From Leptura quadrifasciata (lineage: Eukaryota; Arthropoda; Insecta; Coleoptera; Cerambycidae): 64,000 nt of DNA. The stretch is taken from positions 124,789,425 through 124,853,424 of the forward strand of contig OY776678.1 in NCBI GenBank assembly GCA_963675555.1. Direction: 5' to 3'. The notes beneath the pieces are model-generated. The model was not told the DNA's origin, did not search any database, and saw only the letters and a list, made by a program, of their open reading frames with translations. Below, in pieces: positions 11,291 to 22,640 of this stretch (position 1 is its first letter; every line of letters begins with the position of its first letter). The position numbers and the translations under genes are program-made.

Positions 11291-11604
11291 AAACATAAAG
11301 AAAATACAAGCTGTTTCAAGAAAGTTGTTAAGTGGACATATACCATGTAACAAACGGTGACATTTTCTATAGTACCAAGAGGAAATGAAATTTTTATGTC
11401 CTGTAGAAAGTGTCATTGACTAAGTGAGTAAAGTTACTTTATATAAAACTATATAGGTTGAAAACCTACACGCCTCTTTCATGAGTAAAAATAATTTATT
11501 TTTGTTTTGAAAATTAAGCTTGAGACTCCTGAGACCGTAGATGCACTTTATTTGTTTTGTTTTGAAGTTCGGGGAGGGGGGGGAGTACCTTAAAACTGTT
11601 GGAC

Positions 11605-11735
11605 AGGGTCAAAAGCTACACCCTGCATATGTCCAAATTGGTTGGTTCACTTTTTGTTAATAGAATTATTTATTCTAATTTTTTAGTAAACTTGAAAGTC
11701 ACTGGCAGGACCGAGAGTAACACCCTGTATATTAA
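11605..11735. repeat. pair of mariner-type terminal motifs
   Basis: ACACCCTGCATA (about 11620) and AACACCCTGTATA (about 11725) lie in the same orientation about 105 bp apart. They match the TA/CAGGGTGT ends of the mariner-like elements elsewhere in the window and are probably remnants of element ends. No partner end or transposase is nearby. Confidence 0.35.
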
Positions 11736-12680
11736 AATCACGACACTTTGTTTAAAAACGAATTTACAATATTTATTTAAGAACTTTTAACAGAGTTTAA
11801 ACTTTTATTTAACGTGATTTATATAATTTTTTACACTATATTATTATTAGGTAACTTTTCGACCGTTAAATTTCGACTTGGGAAGTTTTGTTTAATTATT
11901 TAATTTTATTTAAGCGTTTTAGCTTCTGAAAAAATTCACTTTTTATTTTGATGCGCGAGGGCAGATTTGGTTTTCTTAAAACTACTCTTTTCTACCAGGT
12001 TTCGTCCTCGGCAACTACTCTCTTTATTTCGTTGAACCGAAAGAATACTAGTATACTTCTTAAAGCAAACAGTACACGAACTTTTATAATGCTAATTTAA
12101 AAAATTCCGCACAAATTGATTTCACTGTGCTTAGTAGAAGAAACCTGGAGAACGATTTAAATACGCGAGAGCATCACTGAAAAACAACTTGATTTGGGCT
12201 TGTGGAGCTCGGCTATTTATATGCTAAAACTGTTGCGTTTTTCGTGCCCCGTGAGTCAAGCACAAACATCTTTACCCCCTTTTTAGAGCTGGAATTAGTA
12301 CCATCTAATCTGGATCGGCACGATTGCGCAATATTGCGCAATAGTTTTGCAAAAGTTTTAAATTTGGAAATAAAAATTATATGGAAAAATCGGCAGTGAA
12401 AAGGAATATTTGATATAAAAATGAAGTTTGAATTTATTCGGGTTTAGAAGTTATTAAGGTTTTATTATCTGGAATTTAGATGTTTTCGAAATCACCCCGT
12501 AAATTCTTAACGAAGGTCCGACGTTTTACGATTGTAAAGATATGAGAATGTTCCCGATAGATGAGAGGTGAATAATTATGAGTCTGTTCCCGGTAGGTGC
12601 GAGGTGAATGGAACGAAAATAAGTCATGATATCGGTTGCAAGGAGAATCCTGATATTGTATGTAATATTACGAGAGTGGT

Positions 12681-12890
12681 AGTGAAATTTGAAATAGTAA
12701 ACGGGTTGTAGAAAAGTAACTAGACGAAATTGAATGTTGTGACTAGAGGTAGGGAAAGTAATTTTGATGTATTACGAGGGGCGATCAATAAATAGTGAAA
12801 ATTGAAATAGTAATTGGGTTGTAGAAAATTAACGAAATGAAATAGAATGTTGTGACTAGAAGTAAGGAAAGTAGTTTTGATAAATTTTAA
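12681..12890. repeat. tandem duplication, 113-bp period
   Basis: AGTGAAATTTGAAATAGTAA...GGGTTGTAGAAAA...GAATGTTGTGACTAGA at 12681 recurs with substitutions from 12794. A similar short duplication of GTTCCCGRTAGRTG.GAGGTGAAT lies just upstream (about 12550-12610). Confidence 0.6.
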
Positions 12891-14599
12891 GATTATTTGG
12901 TGCTAATATTTTTAAGGTGGTTTTTTGAATAGGTTCAAGTCATAAAATGGTGAATTTGAATGTATGGTGGAATTTGACAGTGAATGCATGTGTTATTCGG
13001 GAATTATCGAATGAACGTAAATTTTTCAGATTTTTCTTGACAAAACTGAAGTTCTTCGTAAACTAAGTATCTACATTACTTTTTTTAATAGTTGGACTAA
13101 GTGGGTATGAATTATGAATTATTTTGAAAATATTAAGCCTTTTTGAATTTCTTATAATGCCGTTTTAAAAAAGATACTATAACAAGGTATTATTATATTA
13201 TAATCCTTATAATACAAACGAACAACAAAAAAATTGAAGGCGTACATTGACTCGTGGACAATCCCACCTGTTATGTCCACATCAATACAGTCGCCAATTA
13301 AATAAATTTTTATTTTATAAGTATTTTTGACATTTAAATTTCTGAAACATATAGTTCTTGTTGTTTTGCATATGGATATCTAATTTCGTAACAGTTGTAT
13401 TATAAGATGATCTGAGATGCTGACAACAGAAACAATCGAACCAAAATAAAACCCCCCTCAAACGTAAACATAAATGAAATTATCATTATGAAAAATTCAT
13501 CAACTGGTTTTGTTGGTTAGATTACGCTGCTAGGTTATATTATCAGTGTCTGAAAATCTTCAAAGCCATATTTTCATTATATACAGCTTCTGCGATGAAA
13601 GTGATTAAGAATTTGAATGACGTACCCATCATAAATCTTCTTACATTTTCATATACTACGTAAATCTATCTTCCTGACTTTTATTCCATTTTTAATAACG
13701 GATTGTATAAAAACAGGCGATCAGGAGAAAGTGGTTTATCGACTATAAATATCATCCGCTTTGAGGCAACGCGAACGCTATCGTCGGGTCTGCAGATTAC
13801 CATCGCATCGTAATTTGTGAAGTTGGGGGAATTAATATCATACACCATCGATAAGGGTGTGATAAAGTGAAATCCTATATAGGCAAAAGGTTTTACGGTT
13901 ATTTATAGACGTAGATACGTTTCCAGTTCAACTATCCCCTATGTCTTAATCCGACAATGTGAAATTCAAAGTTTCAATTCAACTCTAAGCGGTTTATAAT
14001 TTAATTATATGTAGATGATACAAATGGAGAATAATGCATGATTCTAGTTTATAAGGTGGGCCAAATTCGAGAGAATAAGTGAGTTTTTTGAACGAACAAG
14101 TAATTGATAATTTAATGTCACTTATTTTTCTTTAAACATTTTAAGACTAGACTATGATGTGAGATTTTGTGCGCTCTATTATAGGTTAAGAGCAGGGAAT
14201 CATCGTTAAATTTGGGAAGCCACGTACTACGTACTCTCTCTCCAGAAGCGGGTTTTGCTCGTCCTTACCTTATCTTAATTTCTTAACTTTACCTATCTCT
14301 GTGTGGCGTTAATAAATTCAGTTTATTTGAATGTGTTAAAGCTCAAGATGTTGCTAAATACATAAGGTACTATTTGTGATGATTTGGATTTGCCGTCTAT
14401 CCATATTGCATTTACTTCTCAAATTATCTCAATTAACTGTTATCTCAATGAGTGTTTTATTGACTGTATTACCTGTTGTCCTATAATGAAACTTTAGCTA
14501 ATTATTGCGTTAGCAGTAGGTATACTACGTAACACAAAGTATAGATTACTGAAGGAAAGGACAGCTATGTAATTTGGTTCTCTTTGTAAGCATTTTGTA

Positions 14600-14652
14600 A
14601 CTTGAACGTTACTGCAGTTTCGGTACTTAGCGTACCATTATCAAACGAATGA
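14600..14652 (-). ncRNA. hammerhead-ribozyme-like motif of PLE-a
   Basis: Minus strand: UUGAUAA, stem II GGUAC/GUACC (five perfect pairs, loop GCUAA after the preceding U), GAAA, self-complementary stem III CUGCAG, then UA as predicted cleavage site. ACG directly after the site pairs with CGU directly before the core as stem I. All three stems differ in sequence from PLE-1 but remain paired, which supports a real RNA fold. The core again has U3 and A8 in place of C3 and G8. Confidence 0.65.
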
Positions 14653-14756
14653 TCAGATGAATGAATTTACAAAGGGATGTCAAGATATTTAAATACATTC
14701 TGAGAGTAAACATTATAAAGATTGTCATTAAAGGTATGTACATTAGTTTTCAGAAA

Positions 14757-15110
14757 TTATATACATTGGAAGAGGACAGATTGATATAGGTCTATTTGGT
14801 CATTTAGAAGATTATTGTCGGCACTTTTATTGTTTCTATTGCCTCTAATATACTTAATTTTGAACATTTTTCTCTCAAGCGTAATATATTTAGATTGTTT
14901 AAATTCGGAAAATTTTGACTTGCTTCTAGAACGTGGTTTGCACAAGTTGAATCTGTTTGTTGTAGTCTAAAAGAGCTTAAGTGTTCTTTGTACCTGATTT
15001 CAAATGAACGACCAGTTCGACATATATGGGAGGCATTACAATTCGGACATACTAGTTTATAAACTCCTGATTTTTTAAGTTGGTTGGTTTCATCTTTGGC
15101 GTTATATATC
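14757..15110 (-). pseudogene. GIY-YIG endonuclease fragment of PLE-a
   Basis: Minus-strand reading: AKDETNQLKKSGVYKLVCPNC..., ASHICRTGRSFEIRYKEHL, then a cysteine/histidine region (CANHVLEASQNF) and LSILEAIETIKV. GVYKL...YIGQTGR is the GIY-YIG signature in the sister copy; here the second half reads HICRTGR, so the YIG part is mutated. A frameshift is needed after TIKVPTIIF to reach the C-terminal end. The CPNCNA motif just after GVYKL is usual in PLE endonucleases. Confidence 0.8.
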
Positions 15111-15246
15111 ATTGCCCGTTTCAAAGAAACATTTACAATTTGAATTAGACACCATAAAAACGATAGCACTGTATAATGGTTTTCAAGTAAGAACAATAGA
15201 AAATCTAATTAACAGAAAATAATTTAAATTAGCTTCCTTTAGTATA

Positions 15247-16058
15247 CAGGGTGTCTCACCGGGAACTGAATCGATCGATATAAAGAAAAGTACGCATCAG
15301 AAAATTTTGAAAATTTAGATAATTACTAATGTCGGTGTGGCCAATTCAACTAAAATAATTACAAGTAGCTGGCATTTCCACTTATACCGGAAGTCGATAC
15401 CAACTTGCTTATTTCAAATGGAACACCCTATATATTTCAGGGTTTTCGAAAAGAGCATGAAATTTTGAATCGAAAATATTTAGCATATTCTATACCTAAA
15501 CCTAGCCGTTTCAGAGATATTTGACATTTTATAGAAAATTTGACAGGTGCAACGGTTTGCAAGAACCGTTATAACTTTCTTTTGTAAAAGATTCTCATTT
15601 TCATCTTGTCACGTAAAAAGAACACAAGGCGAACTACGTTCTACAACTGAAATAAATTCAATAATATCGTACCAAGTGTTCCGTTTTTCGCGTTACATTT
15701 TGTCAACTTCAAACCGCGAAAACTTGTTTAGGTCAAATGGAACACCCTGTATTTCTTTACGTCAAGTTGTGTAAAATTGAATTCTCTTTTTTCTCATATT
15801 AGCATTGTGGAGGTTAAAGTTACAACATTTTGAAATATTTGAGATTTTATTAGTAATTCATGAATTGTTGTAATCGTTTCATCAAAATAACCATAATTAG
15901 AAACAATCAGTCATTATCTTATGTCAAAAAATGCCAGCACGTTTAGATTATACCAACGAAAACTTTTTAAATTTGTTTATTATTTATGGAGAATGTGATA
16001 AAGTAATATCAAGAACTTGCAGCACATTTGCTACCCGATATCCACAAAAACGCAAAAT
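15247..16058. repeat. M1 left inverted arm
   Basis: Includes an inverted copy of the transposase start at 15931-16058: the forward frame begins MPARLDYTNENFLNLF and runs through ISRTCSTFATRYPQKRK before diverging from the right arm. Confidence 0.85.
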
Positions 16059-16152
16059 AACACTAACACTGTAACATGCGTATTAATCGAATTGAAGATA
16101 TGGCATGAACTAAAATAGCAGAGATAAGATCAATTTAAAATATGATTTCATT

Positions 16153-17289
16153 TTAATTTAATAATTTCCCAAAATTCCGCCCTCGAACCTCGACACATTT
16201 TTCGCACCTTCGGATTAGTTCCTCATGGGTATCTCTTCTAATTTAATCCTGTGATATGTTTTGAAATGCATTTCTTACTCATTGCAAACAATCTTCAATG
16301 GTTGTTAATGGTCTCTCATAAACTTTTTATTTAATAGTTCTCCAAATGAAATAATCCAGAACTGATAAATCGGGCGAGCGAGGAGGCCATAAGAAAGGTC
16401 TCTTATTGGCAATCCATTGATCATAAAAAGTTTCTTGTAAATAATTATTAATTAAATATGCGTTATGTGGGAGAGCACCGCCGTGCTGATAAAAAATGTT
16501 TCTATGTTCGGCGAGAGGTAAATTTTCTAAATAGGTATTATTCAAATTTTGTAAGATATTCAGATATCTTTCACCTAAAAAAAAAACAAAAATTTACTTG
16601 CACATATTAGCAGAAGAGAAAATTTAATTTACCCTTTAAATTTTCCTGATAAAATTGTAATGCCACCACTCTATTGTTTTTTATGGCACAGTAAACATTG
16701 AACTGCCAACTTTCCTGAAAGTTTCGCTCTCTGAACATATGAGGATTTGAGTCATTCCAATAATGCGAATTGTGTCTATTAAAAAGTCCATTTTTAGTAA
16801 ATTTTACTTCATCTATCCATAAAATATTTCCCAAATAAGAATCGTGACCCTAGACCTTATTAGAATAAACTCACAAAAATTCTGTCTTCTTAGGAAATCT
16901 GCTTCTTTTAATCCTTGAACCATATGAAATGAAAACGGGTGAAACTTATGTTTTATTAAGATTCTGTAAATTGAATCCTTGCATAGTCCCGATTCCAGAG
17001 CAGTTTGTCTTAATGACATCCTTGGAAATGCATGAAAATATCCCAGAATGACTATTTCAATGTTTTCATCATCAACAATAGGCTTTCTTCTTTGCACTTT
17101 TGCCTTGACAGAGCCATAATTTTTAAAATTTTCCAGTATGCGTTTTACAGTGTTTGGTGGCGGTTTCCGTTTTTCTGGATATCGAGTAGCAAATGTGCTG
17201 CAAGTTCTTGATATTACATTATCGCATTCTCCATAAATAATAAACAAATTTAAAAAGTCTTCGTGGGTGTAATTTAAACGTGCTGGCAT
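16153..17289 (-). pseudogene. M1 transposase (IS630-Tc1-mariner, DD41D-type), inactivated
   Basis: Read on the minus strand from ATG at 17289: MPARLNYTHEDF, a helix-turn-helix N-terminal region (RMSLRQTALESGL, SIYRILIKHKFHPF), first catalytic block ILWIDEVKF (D present), second block YQHGGALPH, and third block WPPRSPDLSVLDYFIW. The C-terminal part (VYERPLTT, RRCEKCVEVRG.NF) continues to a stop near 16153. In the family the second block reads QHDGAPPH, so its catalytic Asp is Gly here. There are frameshifts near 16830 and 16580 and in-frame stops after IWRTIK and in the C-terminal region. Spacing between the second and third acidic positions counts as 41 residues. The start lies within the terminal repeat, which is unusual. 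This is a dead copy. Confidence 0.88.
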
Positions 17290-17961
17290 TTTTTGACGTA
17301 AGATAACGACTGATTGCTTCTAATCATGGCTATTTTGATGAAATGATTACAACAATTCATGAATTTCTAATAAAATCGCAAATATTTCAAAAAGTTGTAA
17401 CTTTAAACCCCACAATGCTAATATAAAAAAAAGGGAATTCAGTTTTGCACAACTTGACGTAAAAAATACAGGGTGTTCCATTTGACCTAAACAAGTTTTC
17501 GCGGTTTGAATTTGACAAAATGTATCGCGAAAAACGGAACACTTGATATGATATTATTGAATTTATTTCAGTTGTAGAACGTAGTTCTCCTTGTGTTCTT
17601 TTTATGTGGCAAGAAGCAAATGAGGGTCTTTTACACGAAGAAAGTTATAACGGTTCTTGCAAACCGTTGCACCTGTCAAATTTTCTATAAAATGTCAAAT
17701 ATCTCTGAAACGGCTAGGTTTAGGTATAGGATGCTACATATTTTCGACTCAGAATTTTATGCTCTTTTCGAAAACCCTAAAATATATAGGGTGTTCCATT
17801 TGAAATAAGCAAGTTGATATCGACTTCCGGTATAAGCGGAAATGCCAGCTACTTGTAATTATTTTAGTTGGATTGGCCACACTAACATTAGTAATTATCA
17901 AAATTTTCTGATGCGTACTTTTCTCTATATCGATCGATTCAGTTCCCGGTGAGACACCCTG
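17162..17961. repeat. M1 right inverted arm
   Basis: Reverse complement of 15247-16058. Carries the transposase start codon and about 42 codons, plus the presumed promoter and terminal sequence. Confidence 0.85.
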
Positions 17962-17979
17962 TATATCCCCATATTAATG

Positions 17980-18541
17980 CCGGGGAGATGAGCGACAAAA
18001 AAATGAAACAATTTTCGAAAGGTTGTTCGAATATTATGTTACATTTGTGATGTAGAGAAATAGCCTGCCGTCAGTCTGCCGGTTTCGTTAGCGTTTGGCG
18101 CGGGGGCTTTAACTTTGGGAAAAAACTATATACGTCGCAACTACTGTCTAAAATCTAAAAATCGATTTGCGAGCAGTATACTAATTAAAAAACTGTTTTA
18201 TCATTATCAGTGTTAAAAATCTTGCAACAGGCACGTCAGCAGCACATTTAACTCGTGAAAAATTTATACATCGTGTAAGTGCTTTCTAAAATATGAAATT
18301 CGGTATACAAGTAGGGAATATTATTATTGTGAAAAAAAACATAGTCACTCCGAATTTTACCGTAACAAATGCCGTCGGCTGCTGACGTATATAGTTTTTT
18401 ACAAAGTTAAAGCCCCCAGCGCCAAACGCTAACGAAACTGACAGACTGACGGCAGGCTATTTCTCTACATCACAAATGTGACATAATATTAAAAAACAGC
18501 CTTTCGAAAATGGTTGCATTTTTTTGCCGCTCATCTCTCGG
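17980..18541. mobile_element. 562-bp foldback MITE
   Basis: Inverted arms at about 17980-18145 and 18375-18541, sharing the GAGATGAGCG...CAAAAAAATG ends and the inner segment GTAGAGAAATAGCCTGCCGT. Non-identical middle of about 230 bp. No coding capacity. It lies 17 bp from the M1 element, and PLE-b sequence resumes about 7 bp beyond it. Target duplication not clear. Confidence 0.8.
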
Positions 18542-18639
18542 ACTATAAAGATCACAGTAACGATAAATATGTACCCCTAACGTATTATGGCAGAATTTCT
18601 GAAAAAATTGGGAACACTTGTGATCACAAAATCTAAAAT

Positions 18640-19026
18640 TTGGCTTTAAGTCACCATCTAAACTGACGAATATATTATATAACGCCAAAGATGAAACCAA
18701 CCAGCTTAAAAAAATCAGGAGTTTATAAACTAATATGTCCGGATTGTAATGCCTCCTATATAGGTCAAACTGTTCGTTCATTTGAAATCTGGTACAAAGA
18801 ACACTTACGCTCTTTTATACTTCAAAAAACAGATTCGACTTTTGCAAACCATAATCTAGAGACAGGACTTAATTTTCCGAAATAAACAATCTAAATATAT
18901 TACACGTAAAAGAAAAATGTTTCAAAATAAACTTATTAGAGGCAATAGAAACAATAAACGTCCCGACAATCATCTTCTAAAGGACCAAATAGATCTATTT
19001 CAATCTATTCTTTTCCAATGTATTTA
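18640..19026 (+). pseudogene. GIY-YIG endonuclease fragment of PLE-b
   Basis: Forward reading: KPTSLKKSGVYKLICPDC, ASYIGQTVRSFEIWYKEHL, TFANHNLETGLNFPK, then after a stop at about 18883 and a frameshift NLNILHVKEKC and LLEAIETINV. The GIY-YIG signature is fuller than in PLE-a (GVYKL...YIGQT), but the following G of the usual GR is V. Upstream RT is not recognisable. Broken copy. Confidence 0.82.
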
Positions 19027-19224
19027 ATTTCTGAAAGCTGATTTGCATTTAAATATTGGTAATGTTTACTCATAATTTAATTAAATACCTCACCATCCCT
19101 TTGTAAATAAATTCATTGAATTTCTGAAAAGTAATGAACATAACTTTAATGATAATCTTTATAATGTTTACTCTCAGAATGTATTTAAATATCTTGGCAT
19201 CCCCTTGTAAATTCAGTCATTTGA

Positions 19225-19275
19225 ATCATTCGTTTGATAATGGTACACTAAGTACCAAAACTGCAGGAACGTTCA
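19225..19275 (+). ncRNA. decayed hammerhead-like motif of PLE-b
   Basis: UUGAUAA, stem II GGUAC/GUACC and stem III CUGCAG are all present as in PLE-a, but the GAAA box reads AAAA and the base at the cleavage position is G. I expect no activity. It is useful as a second sample of the family fold. Confidence 0.55.
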
Positions 19276-19451
19276 AGTTACAATGAATTATTAGTAACAG
19301 AAACAAAGTAAAGTGTTTTAATATATCCTGATGATTGACTATTACAAAGTAACGGCTTCCACAGTAGACATTTTCTTGTATGCTGCATTGATATTATCAG
19401 GTCCGTTTTTAAATATTTTTTTGTACCAATCGCTCGTTAAAATATGGCAAT

Positions 19452-19475
19452 GGTATTTCGAACACCCTGTATAGC
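19452..19475 (-). repeat. solitary mariner-type element end
   Basis: TTCGAACACCCTGTATA matches the terminal CAGGGTGT...TA pattern of the window's mariner-like elements. No partner end found in the neighbourhood. Confidence 0.35.
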
Positions 19476-21873
19476 ATAGGACGATTAATGCATCAGTGTT
19501 ATTTCTTGTGTTGCAAAACTATTCCTTATACCAGAAATCCTCCAATCCTATCGAAACTGATCCACTCTGTACAGCATTGTTCTTAGTCTTTATGTAGACG
19601 TCATTCTAAATTAACTGCCTGAATAATGGAAGCTGTTCCAAAACTCTCTTTAATTCGCGGTCATAATAAACAGGAAGAATGGCAATCATGAATTTACGAT
19701 ATACAGTTTCCAACATTCTAAACATCACTGAAATGTTTCCTATCTGCCGACTAGCATGTGGGTTTCAATGGCCCGGATATTTCAGTAAAGGAGGCTGGAT
19801 GTGGAGAAACAGGTTTAACTTTGTCGGAGTACGGGGTATTCTGGTAGACATGTTCTGTAACTTTAGGAATATTTCCACGTGGAAAAATGTAACGTATGAA
19901 TATACACTCGTAGAGTTTTTGTTCTAAGGACTGATATGAGGCGTCATTAAATTCAGGTTTAATTTATTTAAATATTACATTATATTCAAATATGACACCA
20001 ATTCCAAAACACAGGTTCTTTAAATAGTGTTATTAGGTGGACACCCAAGTACTTCAAACTGGGTATATGTAAAAATTCCATTTAGGAATACGTCTATCAA
20101 GGGCTACTTATGGGCCAGAATTGTGGAAGTTCTACAAAATATACTGGCTTGTGCAAAAGCATACTAAAAAAATAATCTAAATAATTTGGATAGGATTCTA
20201 CACTAGGGAGGGATCATAAAAAACTGAAAATCATAAAAACTGATCAAATTTAACATTTTGTCGTAATTAAGAAAAAAGTTTTTCCATGTTAGCCAAACAG
20301 CACAATTTGAGATAAGTAAAGAACAGAGAAAAATAAGATAAATAAATTCAAAAACCATAAATGTTAATGGTCGCACATTGCATCTGAAAAGCACATTTTT
20401 TTATTCATTATTTTTTATACTTATTTTAAACTCCGATTTGTGCGAAAAACTTGTCGTTATAGATCGTGAAAGAAGCGTCGCCTTGATGAACTCATCTCTG
20501 AACTTGGCCCCAACGACATTTTTTTTATATAATTTTATTTTTTACTTTTTAGTTTTTTGATATACTGTAATTCTCAGATATCGATTTTGAGATTAATCGG
20601 ATCATAAACGGTAAAGTCGTCCGACTAGAAATTCGTAATCCGCGACCCCGAAAATCGATTTGGAACTAATTGACAAAAGTCGGCAGCCATATTGGCGCCG
20701 CCATTTTCAATTTCTAAATTTTGACCAACAATTCAAAATGGGCGATCTCGAAAATCCCCAGGACCTCTATAAATACTGTAATTATGGGGAGAGAGCATTC
20801 ATCGTGCGAAGCGAGAGCTCACATCACACGCAACTCACCCGACCGTCCTAGACAGTATTCTGTAAGTGCAGTGAATAGGTGGTGAACGTGAAGGGATTCA
20901 GCGAGAACAGCGGAATTTACAACCAATTAGGTTGGCGCAGGAGCATCAGCCGTTCAGTGCTCAGTTGTTGTGATTGTCATGTCACATGTCATTAATTAAA
21001 TTGTGCAAAAGGTGACAGAATACATTTTTATTGATCAAAAATGACGTAAGGATATATGCTCGTTATTGGTAATATATATTTTTTTAAATATGACTATAAT
21101 AAATTAAAATAGTAATTGTAATATTTGCTAAGAATTATTACTATTATTATTACTTCGCTGGCGATAATCAAATTCGCAATGTCCGTTTTAATTCACATAT
21201 TTGACAATAATAATTTTTGGCAGACGCAAACTGTCATAAAAGTACGGTTAGGATCGCCGTTCTTCCGGGGAACTGGCGGATTCACTCACGATTTACCAGT
21301 AGAAGTTCACGCATTTTTCGCACCATGTGATCACTTCCATAGTTACAGAATAGACTTTTATACAACCAACCAACAAACTAACAAACAAACATTGCAAATT
21401 TAATAAAAGCTTTGAATAAAAAAGTAATTAATCCCAAAAGTATATAATCAGCAATACTTTTAATGACAGTGTTATTTCTTAACATTAATATGAGCAAATA
21501 AACAAACCAAGTTTTAAACGATATTTCAAACACTTAAAAATGACAAATTATGAGCCAGACCCTGCTTTGGGCACACGAAGCAATGTCACCGTTATGCTAC
21601 TACCATGTAGTAGCAAAACGTCCAACTATTTTACACGAAATTTAACATATTCGTATTCGACACAATACTTTAATAGGAGCAAATATTATGCAGACTTTTC
21701 ACTTTTTTTTTCATGTTATTCTATACTACATCGTATTATGTATTTCAATATTTAAGTCCCTTTATAGAATATAAAACAATTTATGGTGAATTTGGGCGAA
21801 TGAGTGATACTGTGGTACATTCGTGTTGAATAATCAAGGATTAGAAAATTTTGGAAACTTAATTTTGTTATTT

Positions 21874-21934
21874 TTAGATTTTTAGATCTGTCAAAATAAT
21901 ACTTTGTGTTATTTTGACAGATCTAAAAATCTAA
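21874..21934. repeat. perfect 26-bp inverted repeat (hairpin), 9-bp loop
   Basis: Left arm 21874-21899 begins TTAGATTTTTAGATC and the right arm 21909-21934 is its exact reverse complement; loop at 21900-21908. No run of T follows directly, so I do not call it a terminator. Confidence 0.85.
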
Positions 21935-22250
21935 ACATCAGTAATAGCAATGCCGTAACAAAATGACAAGTTAAGAACAGTTATTTATTTGAAGGATTGA
22001 ACGATAAACAACTCATTTTGCATGTAATTACCAATGTTAAATGATTATGTTTCTTTTTATAAAAGGAAAGAAACATTCACTTGCATTTATTTATCCACAA
22101 ATTTAGCCACTGTTTGAATTAAGCGATTTAACTTCCGTATCCGTCGACCGACGCCACATCCATCTAGTACATTTTTATAACCGGAATGGCAGAGCTCAAA
22201 ATTCAAACATCAATAGCAATACCACAATAAGATGACAAGTTCAACTTAAA
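21930..22250. repeat. diverged duplication of a ~45-bp segment
   Basis: AAACATCA..AATAGCAAT.CC, then AAATGACAAGTT at 21935-21982, recurs as AAACATCAATAGCAATACC...GATGACAAGTT at 22203-22245, about 270 bp apart in the same orientation. Confidence 0.5.
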
Positions 22251-22514
22251 CAGGCCTTAATTTTTTTGGTAACTTTCTAAGCGGCCGGGTGCCAGCTTAA
22301 CGCTCTCAACACTGGCATTCGACGCGCTTTGCTGTGTCCTGTTGGCTCGTTTCTTTAGTTTTCGTCTAAGAAATATAGACCTGTCTAGGCCGTGGTACAT
22401 CTGTCTGCTTCACTTTCTGTATATTGGTTGGCCGGGGGCGGCCTTGACGGCACAAGAACCCCCCGACATGCTTGTGTAACTTTCCTACATCTTTATTTTT
22501 GCGTCCTTTTCGCG

Positions 22515-22640
22515 ATGCGCAACATCGCAGGTGACAACATCCCGACTTGTCTTTGCGCAACAGTTTCCGTGGATAACATCCTGACCTGTTTTATCACAAC
22601 ACTCTCCGCAGGTAATGTCTCGGTCTGTACTCGAAGGACG
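22515..22640 (+). repeat. imperfect tandem repeat, ~44-bp period, three units
   Basis: Units of the form GCAGGTGACAACATCCCGAC, GTGGATAACATCCTGACC and GCAGGTAATGTCTCGGTC. In the forward frame at 22392-22658 they give a repeating AGDNIPTC, VDNILTC, AGNVSVC. The frame is short and unlike any protein I know. Confidence 0.4.

Larger units (their letters stand above)
10483..14599. other. 4-kb AT-rich stretch, no gene seen
   Basis: Contains only the dispersed repeat at 10980-11290, terminal-motif remnants at 11600-11735 and a short tandem duplication at 12681-12890. The longest open frames (about 65 codons) resemble nothing I know and I treat them as chance. Confidence 0.45.
14600..15244 (-). mobile_element. 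Penelope-like element remnant PLE-a
   Basis: Minus-strand PLE 3' part: endonuclease-encoding region, 3' UTR, and a terminal hammerhead-like motif at its 3' end. It matches PLE-b (18548-19286) in inverted orientation, sharing for example GTATTTAAATATCTTGRCATC and the terminal TTCAAGTTACAA, after which similarity stops at 14600 and 19286. The mariner-like element at 15247 cuts off its upstream part. Confidence 0.8.
15247..17961. mobile_element. palindromic mariner-like element M1
   Basis: Flanked by TA (15245-15246, 17962-17963). Ends are CAGGGTGTCTCACCGGGAAC and its reverse complement. Inverted arms run 15247-16058 and 17162-17961, about 800 bp each and roughly 95% alike by eye. Extra motifs of the type AATGGAACACCCTGTAT lie at mirrored positions inside both arms (near 15424, 15738, 17470 and 17788). 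A broken transposase lies on the minus strand, and its first ~42 codons fall inside the right arm, so the left arm carries an inverted copy of them. Confidence 0.88.
18548..19286 (+). mobile_element. Penelope-like element remnant PLE-b
   Basis: Forward-strand counterpart of PLE-a, with endonuclease-coding part, 3' UTR and a decayed terminal hammerhead-like motif. Together PLE-a and PLE-b face each other 5' to 5' across M1 and the foldback, with their 3' ends pointing outward. Confidence 0.8.

Noticed and set aside
12202..12399. 65-codon frame
   Set aside because: Isolated, unlike any known protein and without supporting context.
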